Source of the DNA: a virus
DNA: 34,477 bases
IMG/VR virus record: IMGVR_UViG_3300037493_000564
Span: 1-34,477 of that record
Reading direction: 5' to 3' (one strand)
Shown in pieces: positions 22,929 to 32,245 of this stretch. Numbering within the stretch: position 1 is the first letter of the stretch; every line of letters begins with the position of its first letter. The notes beneath the pieces are model-generated. The model was not told the origin of the DNA. It ran no database searches and was given only the letters and a program-made list of their open reading frames with translations. The translations under genes and the position numbers were made by a program.

Positions 22929-24989
22929 ATGGCACGCATTTCAAAAGAGCAATTTCTAAGCACCCTGCACGATGATGCGCTAAAGCAATTTAACGACATC
23001 CAGTCTGCCCTGCGCGACGAGCGCCTGCAGTGCCTGGAAGACCGGCGCTTCTACTCGCTGGCAGGCAGCCAGTGGGAAGGACCACTCTGGGACCAGTACG
23101 CAAACAAGCCAAAGTTCGAGGTCAACAAGATCATGTTGTCGGTGATTCGGATCGTCAACGAGTACCGCAACAACCGCATCACGGTGGACTACGTCAGCAA
23201 GGACGGCGAGAACGACAAGCTGGCCGACACCTGCGACGGCCTGTACCGTGCAGACGAGCAGGACAGCGTGGCCGACGAGGCCTATGACAACGCCTTCGAG
23301 GAGGCAGTGGGCGGCGGCTTTGGTGCCTGGCGCCTGCGCACTGTCTACGAGGATGAAGAGGACGAGGACAACGAGTATCAGCGGATCCGCATGGAGCCGA
23401 TCTTCGATGCCGACAGCTCGGTGTTCTTTGACCTCAACAGCAAGCGCCAGGACAAGTCGGACGCCAAGTTCTGCTTCGTGGTCACCTCGATGACCAGGGA
23501 CAGCTACAAAGAGGAATGGGGCGACGACCCGACCGACTGGCCCAAGATCATCCACCAATACGAGTTCGACTGGTCCACGCCTGACGTGGTGTTCATCGCC
23601 GAGTATTACAAGGTCGAAGAGGTCAACGAAACCATCCGCATCTTCCGAGCCATCGACGGCACTGAAGAGCGCTACCGAAAAATCGACTTCGACAAGGACG
23701 AGAACCTTGAGGAAACCCTGAACGCCATCGGCAGCCGCGAGGTCCGGCAGCGCAAGATCAAGCGCAAGCGCGTGCACAAGTACATCATGTCCGGAGGCAA
23801 GGTGCTCGAGGACGCAGGCTACATCGCAGGCAACTGCATCCCCATCGTGCCGGTCTACGGCAAGCGCTGGTTCGTGGACAACATCGAGCGCTGCATGGGT
23901 CACGTGCGCCTGGCCAAGGATGCGCAGCGTCTCAAAAACATGCAACTCAGCAAGCTGGGCGAGATCAGCGCGCTGTCCAGCGTCGAGAAGCCCATCCTCA
24001 CGCCTGAGCAGGTGACCGGCCACCAGCTCATGTGGGCAGACGACAACCTGCGCAACTACCCGTACCTGCTGGTGAACCCGATCACGGCACCTGATGGCAG
24101 CCAGACCGTTAGCGGCCCAGTGGCCTACACCCGCAGCGCACAGATCCCGCCAGCGATGGCAGCCCTGCTGCAGATCACCGAGCAGGACATGCAGGACATC
24201 CTGGGCAGCTCGCAGCAGGCCGACAAGATGGTGAGCAACATCTCCGGCAAGGCCGTCGAGATGATCCAGACCCGCATCGACATGCAGACCTACATCTACA
24301 TGAGCAACTTTGCCAAGGGCATGAAGCGCTGCGGCGAGATCTGGCTCAGCATGGCCAAGGACATCTACGTCGAAGAGGGCAGGCGCATGAAGGTAATCGG
24401 CAGGACCGAGGACGTGGAAACGGTCGAGCTGATGCAGCCAATGGTCAGCGAGACCGGCGAGGTGGTCATGCAGAACGATCTGAGTGGTGCCAAGTTCGAC
24501 GTGATCGTCGATGTCGGCCCGTCCAGCTCCAGCAAGCGCGCATCTACCGTTCGGGCACTGACTGGCATGATGGCCATCACCGACGATGCGCAGACCAAGC
24601 AGGTGCTGCAGGCGATGGCCATGATGAACATGGAAGGCGAGGGCATCGGCGACGTGCGCGACTTCTTCCGCAAGCAGCTCCTGCGCATGGGCGTGGTCAA
24701 GCCGACCGAGCAAGAGGCCGAGCAGTTGATGGCCGAGCAGCAGGCCCAGGGCCAGCAGCAAGATCCGAACGCCATCTTCCTGCAGGCCGCAGCCGAGGAG
24801 GCCGTGGCCAAGGCTGCCCAGGCACGCGCCAGCACAATCAAGACCGTGGCCGACGCTGGCCTGTCCAGGGCCAAGACAGCCGAGACCCTGGCCAAGACCG
24901 GCGTGCAAGAACAGAATATGGTGCTGACCGAAATCGAGGCAGCCCAGCAGGCCGTCATGGGCCAAGAGGTCCAGCCTGTTGTCAGATGA
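22929..24989 (+). CDS. Portal protein, P22 gp1-like
   Basis: 686 residues, compared with 725 in P22. The N-terminal region (FYSLAGSQWEGPLWDQYANKP and NEYRNNRITVDYVSK), the acidic middle and the long helical C-terminus (Gln/Ala-rich, a barrel-like tail) match the P22-type portal family. Twelve copies would form the channel at the head vertex that binds terminase and later gp4/gp10-like factors. It lies between large terminase and scaffold, as in P22. Confidence 0.9.
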   Translation: MARISKEQFLSTLHDDALKQFNDIQSALRDERLQCLEDRRFYSLAGSQWEGPLWDQYANKPKFEVNKIMLSVIRIVNEYRNNRITVDYVSKDGENDKLADTCDGLYRADEQDSVADEAYDNAFEEAVGGGFGAWRLRTVYEDEEDEDNEYQRIRMEPIFDADSSVFFDLNSKRQDKSDAKFCFVVTSMTRDSYKEEWGDDPTDWPKIIHQYEFDWSTPDVVFIAEYYKVEEVNETIRIFRAIDGTEERYRKIDFDKDENLEETLNAIGSREVRQRKIKRKRVHKYIMSGGKVLEDAGYIAGNCIPIVPVYGKRWFVDNIERCMGHVRLAKDAQRLKNMQLSKLGEISALSSVEKPILTPEQVTGHQLMWADDNLRNYPYLLVNPITAPDGSQTVSGPVAYTRSAQIPPAMAALLQITEQDMQDILGSSQQADKMVSNISGKAVEMIQTRIDMQTYIYMSNFAKGMKRCGEIWLSMAKDIYVEEGRRMKVIGRTEDVETVELMQPMVSETGEVVMQNDLSGAKFDVIVDVGPSSSSKRASTVRALTGMMAITDDAQTKQVLQAMAMMNMEGEGIGDVRDFFRKQLLRMGVVKPTEQEAEQLMAEQQAQGQQQDPNAIFLQAAAEEAVAKAAQARASTIKTVADAGLSRAKTAETLAKTGVQEQNMVLTEIEAAQQAVMGQEVQPVVR

Positions 24990-25062
24990 CAAAAAGTAAG
25001 TGAAAATGTGAGAAACGGCATCCACCCAGCTGTACCAATGGGTGAGTTTGATGGGGTCAAAG

Positions 25063-25896
25063 ATGAATCAAAAGGCAGTAATTGCAGACGAAGAGATTGT
25101 GATTGAGGACGAGGTCATTGAGGAAATCGACGTTGTCGATGACTTAGACCAGTCCGATGACGAGGTCGTTGTCAGCATTGGTGAGGAAGCGCCACCCACC
25201 GAAGAGGATGTTCGTGCGCCTGAATGGGTGCGTGAGTTGCGGAAAACGAACAGGGAAAAAGAGCGACGCATTCGTGAACTCGAAGCCAAGCTGACGGCCG
25301 CCACGACTGAGAATAAGCCGGTTGTGACAATGGGTCCGAAGCCAAAGCTGGAGGACCACGACTACGATGCGGATAGGTACGAGCAAGCATTGGACGCATG
25401 GCATGAGCGCAAGCGCCAGCACGACTTGGAGACCGAGACGGTCAATAAGTCCGAGCTGCAGCAGCATCAAGCCTGGCAAGCCAAACTGGACTCCTACGGC
25501 AAGGCCAAGGCCGAGCTGAAGGTGCGTGACTACGAGGATGCTGAGGAAACCGTCCAGCAGCTCTTGAACATCACCCAGCAAGGCGTCGTCTTGCAAGGCG
25601 CGGACAATCCAGCCCTGGTTATTTATGCACTCGGCAAGAACCCAAAGAAGGCCAAGGAAATCGCTGAAATCACAGACCCCGTGAAGTTTGCCTTTGCGGT
25701 AGCAAAACTGGAGAAAGAATTGAAAGTTACAAACCGCAGGGCAGCACCCGCACCAGAACGCATCGTCTCGGGAACTGGACGATCATCTGGCGCGGTGGAC
25801 TCAACCCTTGATCGGCTGAGAGAAGAAGCAGCCAGGACTGGAAACATGACGAAAGTCATCCAGTACAAAGCGCAGAAACGATCAGCTTCCAAATAA
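25063..25896 (+). CDS. Scaffolding protein
   Basis: About 277 residues. The exact start is uncertain: ATG at 25063, ATG at 25051 and GTG at 25042 are all possible and none has a strong Shine-Dalgarno. The N-terminus is extremely acidic (EEIVIEDEVIEEIDVVDD), the middle is coiled-coil-like, and the C-terminus is basic, as expected for coat-binding in P22 gp8-like scaffolds (303 residues). It lies between portal and coat. Confidence 0.82.
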   Translation: MNQKAVIADEEIVIEDEVIEEIDVVDDLDQSDDEVVVSIGEEAPPTEEDVRAPEWVRELRKTNREKERRIRELEAKLTAATTENKPVVTMGPKPKLEDHDYDADRYEQALDAWHERKRQHDLETETVNKSELQQHQAWQAKLDSYGKAKAELKVRDYEDAEETVQQLLNITQQGVVLQGADNPALVIYALGKNPKKAKEIAEITDPVKFAFAVAKLEKELKVTNRRAAPAPERIVSGTGRSSGAVDSTLDRLREEAARTGNMTKVIQYKAQKRSASK

Positions 25897-25918
25897 TATT
25901 TTTGAATAGGAACACAAA

Positions 25919-27205
25919 ATGTCTAATGCATTTTCCAAAGAAGAGCGCGTCGCGTTCGAGGACATCCTCGAAGGCTTCAACGACGCGCTGGTACTGTCCC
26001 GCAACGTGTCCGTCTACAACACCGACGGCTCGATGATGGAACGCACCAACAACGTGATATACCGTCCCCAGCCCTACATCGCACAGTCGTACGATGGCAT
26101 GGACCAGACCGGCAACTTCACGGCTTACACCCAGCTCTCCGTCCCTGCAACGCTCGGCTTCCAAAAGTCCGTGCCGTTCATCTTGGACGCGCTCGAGTTG
26201 CGTGATGCCCTGCAAGAAGGTCGCCTGGGCGAAGCTGCAAAGCAAAAGCTGGCCTCCGACATCAACATCGCCATCATGAACGTGGCCGCAGCCCAAGGCT
26301 CGCTGGTCGTGACCGTGAACACCGCTGCTGGTGACTACGACGACATCGCACTGTGCGACTCGATCATGAACGAGCAGGGCGTCCAAGCCTTTGATCGTTA
26401 CCTGGCCCTGTCCTCACGCGACTACAACGGCATCGCTGGCAACATCGCTGGTGGTACTGCTTTGTCAGGAACTGCATCCCGCAGCTTTGCAGGCAGCAAG
26501 TCGAACAACGCTTTCGAGCGCTCGTTTGTCGGCATGGTTGCAGGCTTTGACACCTACAAGCTGGACTACGCAAACCGTATCACGGCTCGCACTGGTGCAG
26601 ACCCGACGATGAGCACCTTGGCTGCTGCTGGCAACTTCTATGTGCCACAAGCAACCCATACGGCTGCCACCGGCGAGACCCAGAACGTGGACAACCGCTT
26701 CCAGACCATCACGGTCTCCAGCACCACCGACCTGCCAGCAGGAACGCCAATTCAGATTCAAGGCGTTGAGGCTGTGCATCACATCACCAAACAGGGCACT
26801 GGTTTTTCTAAGACCTTCCGTGTGGTGCAAGTGATCAATGCCACGACCTGCGTTATCACCCCTCCGATCATCTCGGCCCAGGGTGGCACTGACGCTGAGT
26901 TGCAGTATCAGAACGTGATCGTGACTGCAGCCGCTGGCCGCACCATCACACGCCTGAACGTCAACGCTGCACCCATCAACTGCTTCTGGCAGAAAGATGC
27001 GCTGGAGATCCTGCCAGGCCGTTACGTAGTGCCTTCGGACGCTGGTGTCGCAGTGATGCGCGCAAGCACCGATCAGGGCATCGAGCTGGTGATGCAAAAG
27101 CAGTACGATGTGAACACGATGAAGACCAAGTATCGTCTCGATACCTTGTTCGGCGTGGTCAATAAGCAGCCAGAAATGTCTGGCATTTTGCTGTTCGGTC
27201 AATAA
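25919..27205 (+). CDS. Major capsid (coat) protein, P22 gp5-like
   Basis: 428 residues, against 430 in P22, with AGGA before the ATG. The N-terminal NDALVLSRNVSVYNTDGS and the IYRPQPYIAQSYDGMDQTGNF segment fit the P22 coat family. The central Gly/Thr-rich part may be the inserted I-domain. It forms the T=7-like shell with an HK97-type fold. Context between scaffold and a decoration-like protein agrees. Confidence 0.92.
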   Translation: MSNAFSKEERVAFEDILEGFNDALVLSRNVSVYNTDGSMMERTNNVIYRPQPYIAQSYDGMDQTGNFTAYTQLSVPATLGFQKSVPFILDALELRDALQEGRLGEAAKQKLASDINIAIMNVAAAQGSLVVTVNTAAGDYDDIALCDSIMNEQGVQAFDRYLALSSRDYNGIAGNIAGGTALSGTASRSFAGSKSNNAFERSFVGMVAGFDTYKLDYANRITARTGADPTMSTLAAAGNFYVPQATHTAATGETQNVDNRFQTITVSSTTDLPAGTPIQIQGVEAVHHITKQGTGFSKTFRVVQVINATTCVITPPIISAQGGTDAELQYQNVIVTAAAGRTITRLNVNAAPINCFWQKDALEILPGRYVVPSDAGVAVMRASTDQGIELVMQKQYDVNTMKTKYRLDTLFGVVNKQPEMSGILLFGQ

Positions 27206-27217
27206 GGAGTCACCGTC

Positions 27218-27817
27218 ATGAGCTACAACATTGTTTTTTCTCAAGGCACCGCAACGGTCACCGTTGCCGCAGCCGAGTCGATCGCAGTTCAATCCTACTC
27301 ACCCACTAGCGTGTTTCGGGAAGTTGGTTTCCCCAACTTTCCCGAAACGCAGGAATTGCAGGGCGTGGTTGAAGGAACAACCACTGTGTTCGGCCCGTAT
27401 GCTGGTGGCGCAACCATCGTCATCCAGGCTGGCGCATCTGGCGCTGCTTACGCAACTGGCACTTCCCCTGTCATCTCAGACAGCGGTAAATACCAAGATC
27501 AAGGCGCACCTGGCGTGTTGAATGCTACAGGCACTCTGACTGCTGCAATGATCCTTTCGGGTATCGTGACATCAACATCAGCTGGCGCAGTGGTAGCAAC
27601 ATTGGATACTGGCACGATTTTGGACTTAGCAAGCGAGTTTGCCATTGGCAATTCGTTTGACTGGTCTGTTATCAACACAGGTCCAAGCACGTTCACTGTG
27701 ACTGCCTCAGCGGGTCACTCAATTGTGGGTGTCGGTGCTGTATTGACGTTGATCTCGGCTGTGTGGCGCACTCGCAAGACTGCTGCTAACACTTTCGTGA
27801 CTTTCCGTTTGTCTTAA
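27218..27817 (+). CDS. Putative head decoration protein
   Basis: 199 residues, with AAGGAG eight bases before the ATG. It is a beta-rich Ser/Thr/Gly/Ala sequence without helices or catalytic motifs, immediately after coat, which suits a decoration or head-fibre protein. A strong hairpin (27311-27350) lies in the coding sequence. A terminator-like hairpin follows the gene. Confidence 0.6.
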   Translation: MSYNIVFSQGTATVTVAAAESIAVQSYSPTSVFREVGFPNFPETQELQGVVEGTTTVFGPYAGGATIVIQAGASGAAYATGTSPVISDSGKYQDQGAPGVLNATGTLTAAMILSGIVTSTSAGAVVATLDTGTILDLASEFAIGNSFDWSVINTGPSTFTVTASAGHSIVGVGAVLTLISAVWRTRKTAANTFVTFRLS

Positions 27818-27822
27818 ACCAA

Positions 27823-27855
27823 GCAGGCCAGCAGAGATGTTGGCCTGCATCTTTT
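27823..27855 (+). terminator. Candidate rho-independent terminator after the coat block
   Basis: GCAGGCCA and TGGCCTGC form a perfect 8-bp stem around a 10-base loop, followed by ATCTTTT. The T-run is short and merges into the next ribosome-binding site, so termination may be partial, lowering expression of tail genes relative to coat. Confidence 0.6.
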
Positions 27856-27865
27856 GGAGGGCATC

Positions 27866-28036
27866 ATGCCAATGACCAAAGGTTATTCAAAGAAGACCAT
27901 CGGCAAAAATATTGCAATGGAGATGAAGTCAGGCAAGCCACAAAAGCAAGCTGTGGCAATGTCTTTGAACGTGGCAAGCAAGGCAGCGAAAGCCGCAGGC
28001 AAGCCCAGCAAAGCACCGATGAAGAAGATGAAATGA
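27866..28036 (+). CDS. Small basic phage protein
   Basis: 56 residues, with GGAGG six bases before the ATG. The sequence is Lys- and Ala-rich (GYSKKTIGKNIAMEMKSGKPQKQAVAMSLNVASKAAKAAGK). The KSGKPQKQAVAMSLN part is a recurring signature of tiny phage structural-region proteins. It may bind DNA in the head. Its stop overlaps the next start (ATGA). Confidence 0.65.
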   Translation: MPMTKGYSKKTIGKNIAMEMKSGKPQKQAVAMSLNVASKAAKAAGKPSKAPMKKMK

Positions 28037-28332
28037 TCAAGTCAGCCGCTATCATAAAAGACAAGACTCTTGCCCCGTGGAAAGAGTTGCGGCTGCAAAA
28101 ACGAAGATTTAAAAAGCAGCAAACCATTGAGCGCAAGGCCAACAAGGTTTACTTTCCATCGCGCATCGATGCCACGATCATTGAGGTGCAAAATGCACCA
28201 CAGGACGATGCACCACTGACACGCGACGAGCTGCAGGCCAAGGCCACCGATCTGGGCATCCCGTTCAACGGTCGCACCACAGACAAAAAGCTAAGTGGAT
28301 TGATCTCCACAGCACTGGCACAAGGAGCCTAG
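28033..28332 (+). CDS. Hypothetical protein with C-terminal HeH/LEM-like segment
   Basis: 99 residues. A basic N-terminal half is followed by LTRDELQAKATDLGIPFNGRTTDKKLSGLISTAL, a helix-extended-helix pattern seen at the ends of phage head proteins, where it may touch DNA. It starts on the ATGA of the previous gene and ends next to the gp4-like gene. The assignment is tentative. Confidence 0.6.
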   Translation: MIKSAAIIKDKTLAPWKELRLQKRRFKKQQTIERKANKVYFPSRIDATIIEVQNAPQDDAPLTRDELQAKATDLGIPFNGRTTDKKLSGLISTALAQGA

Positions 28333-28333
28333 C

Positions 28334-28816
28334 ATGGGTTACAGCAAGCGCCAATTTATCAGCGCAGCGTTCGAAGAGATCGGCCTTGCGTCCTATGCCT
28401 TTGATCTTCAGCCTGAGCAGCTTGAGACTGCCAGGCGCAGGCTCGATGCCATGATGGCCGACTGGAACGGCAAAGGCATCCGGCTGGGCTATCCGATCCC
28501 ATCCAGCCCCCAGGACGGCGGCATCGATGAGGAAACCAACGTCCCCGACTCGGCCTATGAGGCCATCATCTGCAACTTGGCTGTGCGCCTGGCGCCAAGC
28601 TACGGCAAGGTGGTGATGCCCGAGACCAAGGCCACCGGCAAGCAAGGCTACGACACCCTGCTGCAGCGCGCCACGTTCCCGCTGGAGCAGCAACTGCCAG
28701 GCACCATGCCAGCCGGCGCCGGCAACAAGCCCTGGCGCGTCTACGACAACCCGTTCATCAGACCGCCTTACAACCCAGTGGACGCTGGTCCTGATGGGCC
28801 ACTGACATACAACTAG
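28334..28816 (+). CDS. Head completion / tail accessory factor, P22 gp4-like
   Basis: 160 residues, against 166 in P22, with AAGGAG six bases before the ATG. The opening YSKRQFISAAFEEIGLASYAF, then RRRLDAMMADWNGKGIRLGYP, is characteristic of the gp4 family that binds the portal after packaging and carries the hub. Position after coat and before the gp10-like gene agrees with P22 gene order. Confidence 0.88.
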   Translation: MGYSKRQFISAAFEEIGLASYAFDLQPEQLETARRRLDAMMADWNGKGIRLGYPIPSSPQDGGIDEETNVPDSAYEAIICNLAVRLAPSYGKVVMPETKATGKQGYDTLLQRATFPLEQQLPGTMPAGAGNKPWRVYDNPFIRPPYNPVDAGPDGPLTYN

Positions 28817-28823
28817 GATCATC

Positions 28824-29279
28824 ATGCCATCCATCAATCAACTACCCGTCATCGGCCAGGTATCATCTGGCGATCAGATTCCCGTCTACAGCCCAAACAA
28901 CGGCGACGCTCGGCGCATGTCGATCAATGCGCTGCTGCAGTATTTCCAGCAGACCTTTGCCAGCCCCACGCTGGCCACCAACCTGTTCACGCCTGGCACC
29001 GGCTTCAACATCGCAGTGCCCACGCCCGTGGCCCAGCAGCAGTGGATGCTGATCCAGCCGGCCGCCACGCTGGCGCTGGGCACCGTGACCCTGCCACTCA
29101 ACACCCAGACGCCTGACGGAACCGAGGTGCTGGTGACCACGACTCAGCAGATCACCGGCTTCACACTTGCGCTCAACGGTGCGACACAGCTTTACGGCGT
29201 GCCCACCACCTTGGCAGCGCAGGACAATTTCCGCGTGCGCTTTTACCAAGCCACTAACTCCTGGTACCGGATCGCCTGA
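28824..29279 (+). CDS. Putative virion protein, beta-rich
   Basis: 151 residues, with AGGA five to six bases before the ATG. The N-terminal SINQLPVIGQVSSGDQIPVYSPNNGDARRMSINALLQYF is a common opening of phage fibre-associated proteins in this genomic slot, and the rest is beta-rich. It may be a minor tail or fibre component. No enzyme motif is seen. Confidence 0.6.
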   Translation: MPSINQLPVIGQVSSGDQIPVYSPNNGDARRMSINALLQYFQQTFASPTLATNLFTPGTGFNIAVPTPVAQQQWMLIQPAATLALGTVTLPLNTQTPDGTEVLVTTTQQITGFTLALNGATQLYGVPTTLAAQDNFRVRFYQATNSWYRIA

Positions 29280-29281
29280 TC

Positions 29282-29377
29282 ATGGCCACCAAGGCCAAGC
29301 GCGAGGGCACCAAGGCAGGCAAGCAGTTCGTCAAGCAGCCCAAGAAGGTGGCTGCCAAGGTTGCGAGGTTCCGATGA
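29282..29377 (+). CDS. 31-residue lysine-rich micro-protein
   Basis: ATG at 29282, three bases after the previous stop, and a TGA that overlaps the next start (ATGA). It contains about ten Lys residues with Ala and Gly (MATKAKREGTKAG... ending KVARFR), similar in character to the 56-residue protein at 27866. The overlaps suggest a translated gene, perhaps a DNA-binding head peptide. It is short enough to be only a coupling leader. Confidence 0.45.
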   Translation: MATKAKREGTKAGKQFVKQPKKVAAKVARFR

Positions 29378-29670
29378 AAACACCGGCATGGCAGCGCAAG
29401 GAAGGGCAAAACCCCAAGGGCGGCTTGAACGCTGCTGGGCGCGCCAGCCTGAAGGCTGCAGGCCAGAACATCAAGCCGCCTGTCAAGTCCGGCGACAACC
29501 CACGCAGGGCGTCGTTCTTGGCACGCATGGGAAACAACCCCGGACCTGAGTACAAAGACGGCGAGCCGACCAGGCTGCTGCTCAGTCTGAAAGCCTGGGG
29601 CGCGTCAAGCAAAGCTGACGCACAGGCCAAGGCCAAGAAAATCTCGGCCCGAAACAAGGCTAAGAAGTAA
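29374..29670 (+). CDS. Conserved basic phage protein (DUF6321-like)
   Basis: 98 residues from the ATG at 29374. The motifs PAWQRKEGQNPKGGLNAAGRASL, PPVKSGDNPRRASFLARMGN and RLLLSLKAWGASSKADA are a strongly conserved signature of a small protein in phage structural regions that I associate with DUF6321. It is rich in Lys, Arg and Gly. Its function is unknown, and a DNA-associated head role is plausible. Confidence 0.72.
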   Translation: MKTPAWQRKEGQNPKGGLNAAGRASLKAAGQNIKPPVKSGDNPRRASFLARMGNNPGPEYKDGEPTRLLLSLKAWGASSKADAQAKAKKISARNKAKK

Positions 29671-29672
29671 CC

Positions 29673-31076
29673 ATGCAAATCTCAATTCTCAACGGCATTT
29701 ACACGGACAACGGCCCGGACTTTCGCACGTCTTATCCGGTCAACATGGTGCCGGTGCCCAAGAACAGCGGCATCAGCACCGGCTACCTGCGGCCAGGTGA
29801 TGGCCTCGTGGCCAACGGCAGCGGCCCAGGCGTGGACCGTGGCGGAATCAACTGGAATGGCACCTGCTACAGGGTCATGGGCACCAAGCTGGTGATCGTG
29901 GCCAGTACCGGCGTTGTAACCGTGCTGGGCGACGTTGGCGGCCCAACCAACACGCTGGTGACCTTTGACTACAGCTTTGACCGCTTGGCCATCGCGTCTG
30001 GTTGTCGCCTGTACTACTGGAATGGCGCACTCACGCAAGTGACAGATCCAGACCTTGGCTTGGTGCTGGACGTGGTGTGGGTGGACGGTTACTTTATGAC
30101 CACCGACGGCGAGTTCCTGATCGTCACCGAGCTGTCCAACCCGCTGGATGTCAACCCGCTGAAGTACGGCACCTCGGAGGTCGATCCCGACCCCGTGGTG
30201 GCGCTGCTCAAGCTGCGCAATGAAATCTATGCGCTGAACCGCAACACCGTCGAGGTGTTCGACAACATCGGTGGCGACCTGTTCCCATTTCAACGCATCG
30301 ATGGCGCTCAACTTCAAAAGGGCGTGGTCGGCACCTTTGCCTGCTGCGTCTACATCGACCGCATCGCCTTCTTGGGCAGCGGCCGCAACGAGTCCCCGAG
30401 CATCTACGTGGGCGCAGCAGCCACCACCCAAAAGATCAGCACCCAAGAGATCGACGATCTGCTGCTGACCTACACCGAGGCGCAACTGTCGCTGGTCAAG
30501 CTGGAGGCACGCAATGACAAGTCGCACCAGCACCTCTACGTGCACCTGCCAGACCGCACCATCGTCTACGATGCAGCCGCATCCGAGGCCCTGGGCGATC
30601 AGGTGTGGTTTACCCTGACCACCACGGTGCTGGGCTTTGCACAGTACCGAGCACGCAACCTCGTCTGGGCCTACGACAAGTGGCTGGTAGGCGACCCGCA
30701 GTCCAGCACCATCGGCTATCTGGTTGACGACATCGGAAGCCACTGGGGGCAGCAGGTGCGCTGGGAGTTTGGCACCATCATTGCCTACAACGAGGGCAAG
30801 GGCGCGCTGTTCCAAAAGATGGAGCTGGTAAGCCTGACCGGACAAGTGGCGCTGGGCACCAACCCACAAATCAGCACCAGTTACTCGCTGGACGGCCTGT
30901 CCTACAGCCAGGACCGCTACATCTACGTGGGCACCATCGGCAACACCGCCAAGCGCCTGGCATGGTTTCAGCAGGGCCACATGCGCAACTGGCGCATCCA
31001 GCGTTTCCGTGGTGACAGCGATTCACATATTGCATTTGCACGACTTGAGATGCAGATCGAAGGGTTGCTGTACTGA
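29673..31076 (+). CDS. Tail accessory / packaged DNA stabilisation protein, P22 gp10-like
   Basis: 467 residues, against 472 in P22. The opening SILNGIYTDNGPDFRTSYPVNMVPVPKNSGISTGYLRPGDGL and repeated beta-propeller-like segments (TTDGEFLIVTEL, RIAFLGSGRNESPSIYVG) match the gp10 hub protein that joins gp4 to the tail needle and tailspikes. The stop overlaps the next start (TGATG). Confidence 0.88.
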   Translation: MQISILNGIYTDNGPDFRTSYPVNMVPVPKNSGISTGYLRPGDGLVANGSGPGVDRGGINWNGTCYRVMGTKLVIVASTGVVTVLGDVGGPTNTLVTFDYSFDRLAIASGCRLYYWNGALTQVTDPDLGLVLDVVWVDGYFMTTDGEFLIVTELSNPLDVNPLKYGTSEVDPDPVVALLKLRNEIYALNRNTVEVFDNIGGDLFPFQRIDGAQLQKGVVGTFACCVYIDRIAFLGSGRNESPSIYVGAAATTQKISTQEIDDLLLTYTEAQLSLVKLEARNDKSHQHLYVHLPDRTIVYDAAASEALGDQVWFTLTTTVLGFAQYRARNLVWAYDKWLVGDPQSSTIGYLVDDIGSHWGQQVRWEFGTIIAYNEGKGALFQKMELVSLTGQVALGTNPQISTSYSLDGLSYSQDRYIYVGTIGNTAKRLAWFQQGHMRNWRIQRFRGDSDSHIAFARLEMQIEGLLY

Positions 31077-32236
31077 TGGCCAACTTGTCGCGACTGAACC
31101 TCACGCGAGACCAATTCGCGTCGTTTCTGCAAGATCATGAGCAGATCAAGCAGTTCGAGCGTCTTTTTGAACTCGTCAATGAACTAATTCCAACCACGAT
31201 TGCCGACCTCATCATCAACACCGGAAACGCCGACCAGAAAGCTGTTCAGGCGCTGGATGCGCTGAAGCGGATTGCGGATGCACTGGAGCTGCTGGCGACA
31301 GCCCCGACGGCCACACCGCAACGCATCGCACAGGATGATCTGACGCCGCCAGCAGAGCGCCGCAACTCCATTGACTACCTGGACTTCAACCCGCTGGCGC
31401 CAGCGCCTGCCAATGTGATTGGTAGAGTCCACTGGACTGGGGGAACCACTCTTGGCGTTCAGATGACCGCCAACGTGCTGCAGCGCGTAGGTGAATCTGA
31501 GTTCGTATACGTCAAAGCATCGTCGGCAATCACCAAGGGTCAACTTTGCTACCATACCGGAGCGGTGGGAGCGTCGGGCGTGATCACGGCGGCACCGTCG
31601 CCATTGGCGCTGGTTGACTCAAACCAGATTGTCGGCGTTGCGGCTGAAACGATTGCGCTGAACGCTTTTGGTCTGATCCAAATCAGCGGCACACTGCGCG
31701 GTTTCAACACCACCGGATCATCCGTAGGAGAGGCGTGGGCAGATGGCGATCCGCTGTACTACAACCCAGCATTCGTCGGATCAATGACCAAGTGGAAGCC
31801 CTCAGCGCCAAATCAAAAGTCGTTCATTGGCGAAGTCATCAACGCCGGATCAGGCGCTTCTGGCTCGATGAGCATCCGCATCACGCCTGGCAGCACATTG
31901 GGCGGAACTGATAGCAACGTCCAGATCACTGGTGCATCAAACGACGACGTGCTGGTCTACGACTCGGTAGCTGGACGCTGGGAAAACTACTCTCCGTTCT
32001 TTGCGCGTGACGCATTGGGGCTCGGTACTGGAACCCCGTCAAATGGCCAGATGCTGATTGGCAACGGCACGGACTTCACTACTGCAGGGCTCACAGCAGG
32101 CACAGGTATCGCAATCACTACCGGCGCTGGCTCTGTGACAATTGCCACCACGGGCGCAACTGGCTCGTTCCTGTCAGCCAACACGCCTGCCCTGACCGTC
32201 ACGGTCAGCAACGGCATCATCACCAGCATCGTTTAA
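31076..32236 (+). CDS. Putative tail needle or fibre protein
   Basis: 386 residues. Residues 1-80 are helical with coiled-coil character (FERLFELVNELIPTTIADL, ALDALKRIADALELL). The rest is beta-rich and ends with repeated Gly/Thr/Ser fibre-like sequence (SNGQMLIGNGTDFTTAGLTAGTGIAITTG). Its slot directly after the gp10-like hub is where P22 encodes its needle (gp26), but it is longer than gp26 (233 residues). A trimeric fibre or needle is likely. Homology to gp26 is not visible. Confidence 0.6.
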   Translation: MANLSRLNLTRDQFASFLQDHEQIKQFERLFELVNELIPTTIADLIINTGNADQKAVQALDALKRIADALELLATAPTATPQRIAQDDLTPPAERRNSIDYLDFNPLAPAPANVIGRVHWTGGTTLGVQMTANVLQRVGESEFVYVKASSAITKGQLCYHTGAVGASGVITAAPSPLALVDSNQIVGVAAETIALNAFGLIQISGTLRGFNTTGSSVGEAWADGDPLYYNPAFVGSMTKWKPSAPNQKSFIGEVINAGSGASGSMSIRITPGSTLGGTDSNVQITGASNDDVLVYDSVAGRWENYSPFFARDALGLGTGTPSNGQMLIGNGTDFTTAGLTAGTGIAITTGAGSVTIATTGATGSFLSANTPALTVTVSNGIITSIV

Positions 32237-32245
32237 GGATCCACC

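Noticed and set aside
22980-25025. A 681-codon open frame on the minus strand opposite the portal gene
   Set aside because: It mirrors the portal codons in a GC-rich sequence, has low-complexity His/Leu/Val composition and no known motif. The portal on the plus strand is unambiguous.
29682-30980. A 432-codon minus-strand frame opposite the gp10-like gene
   Set aside because: Antisense shadow with no motif. The plus-strand gene is recognisable and colinear with P22.
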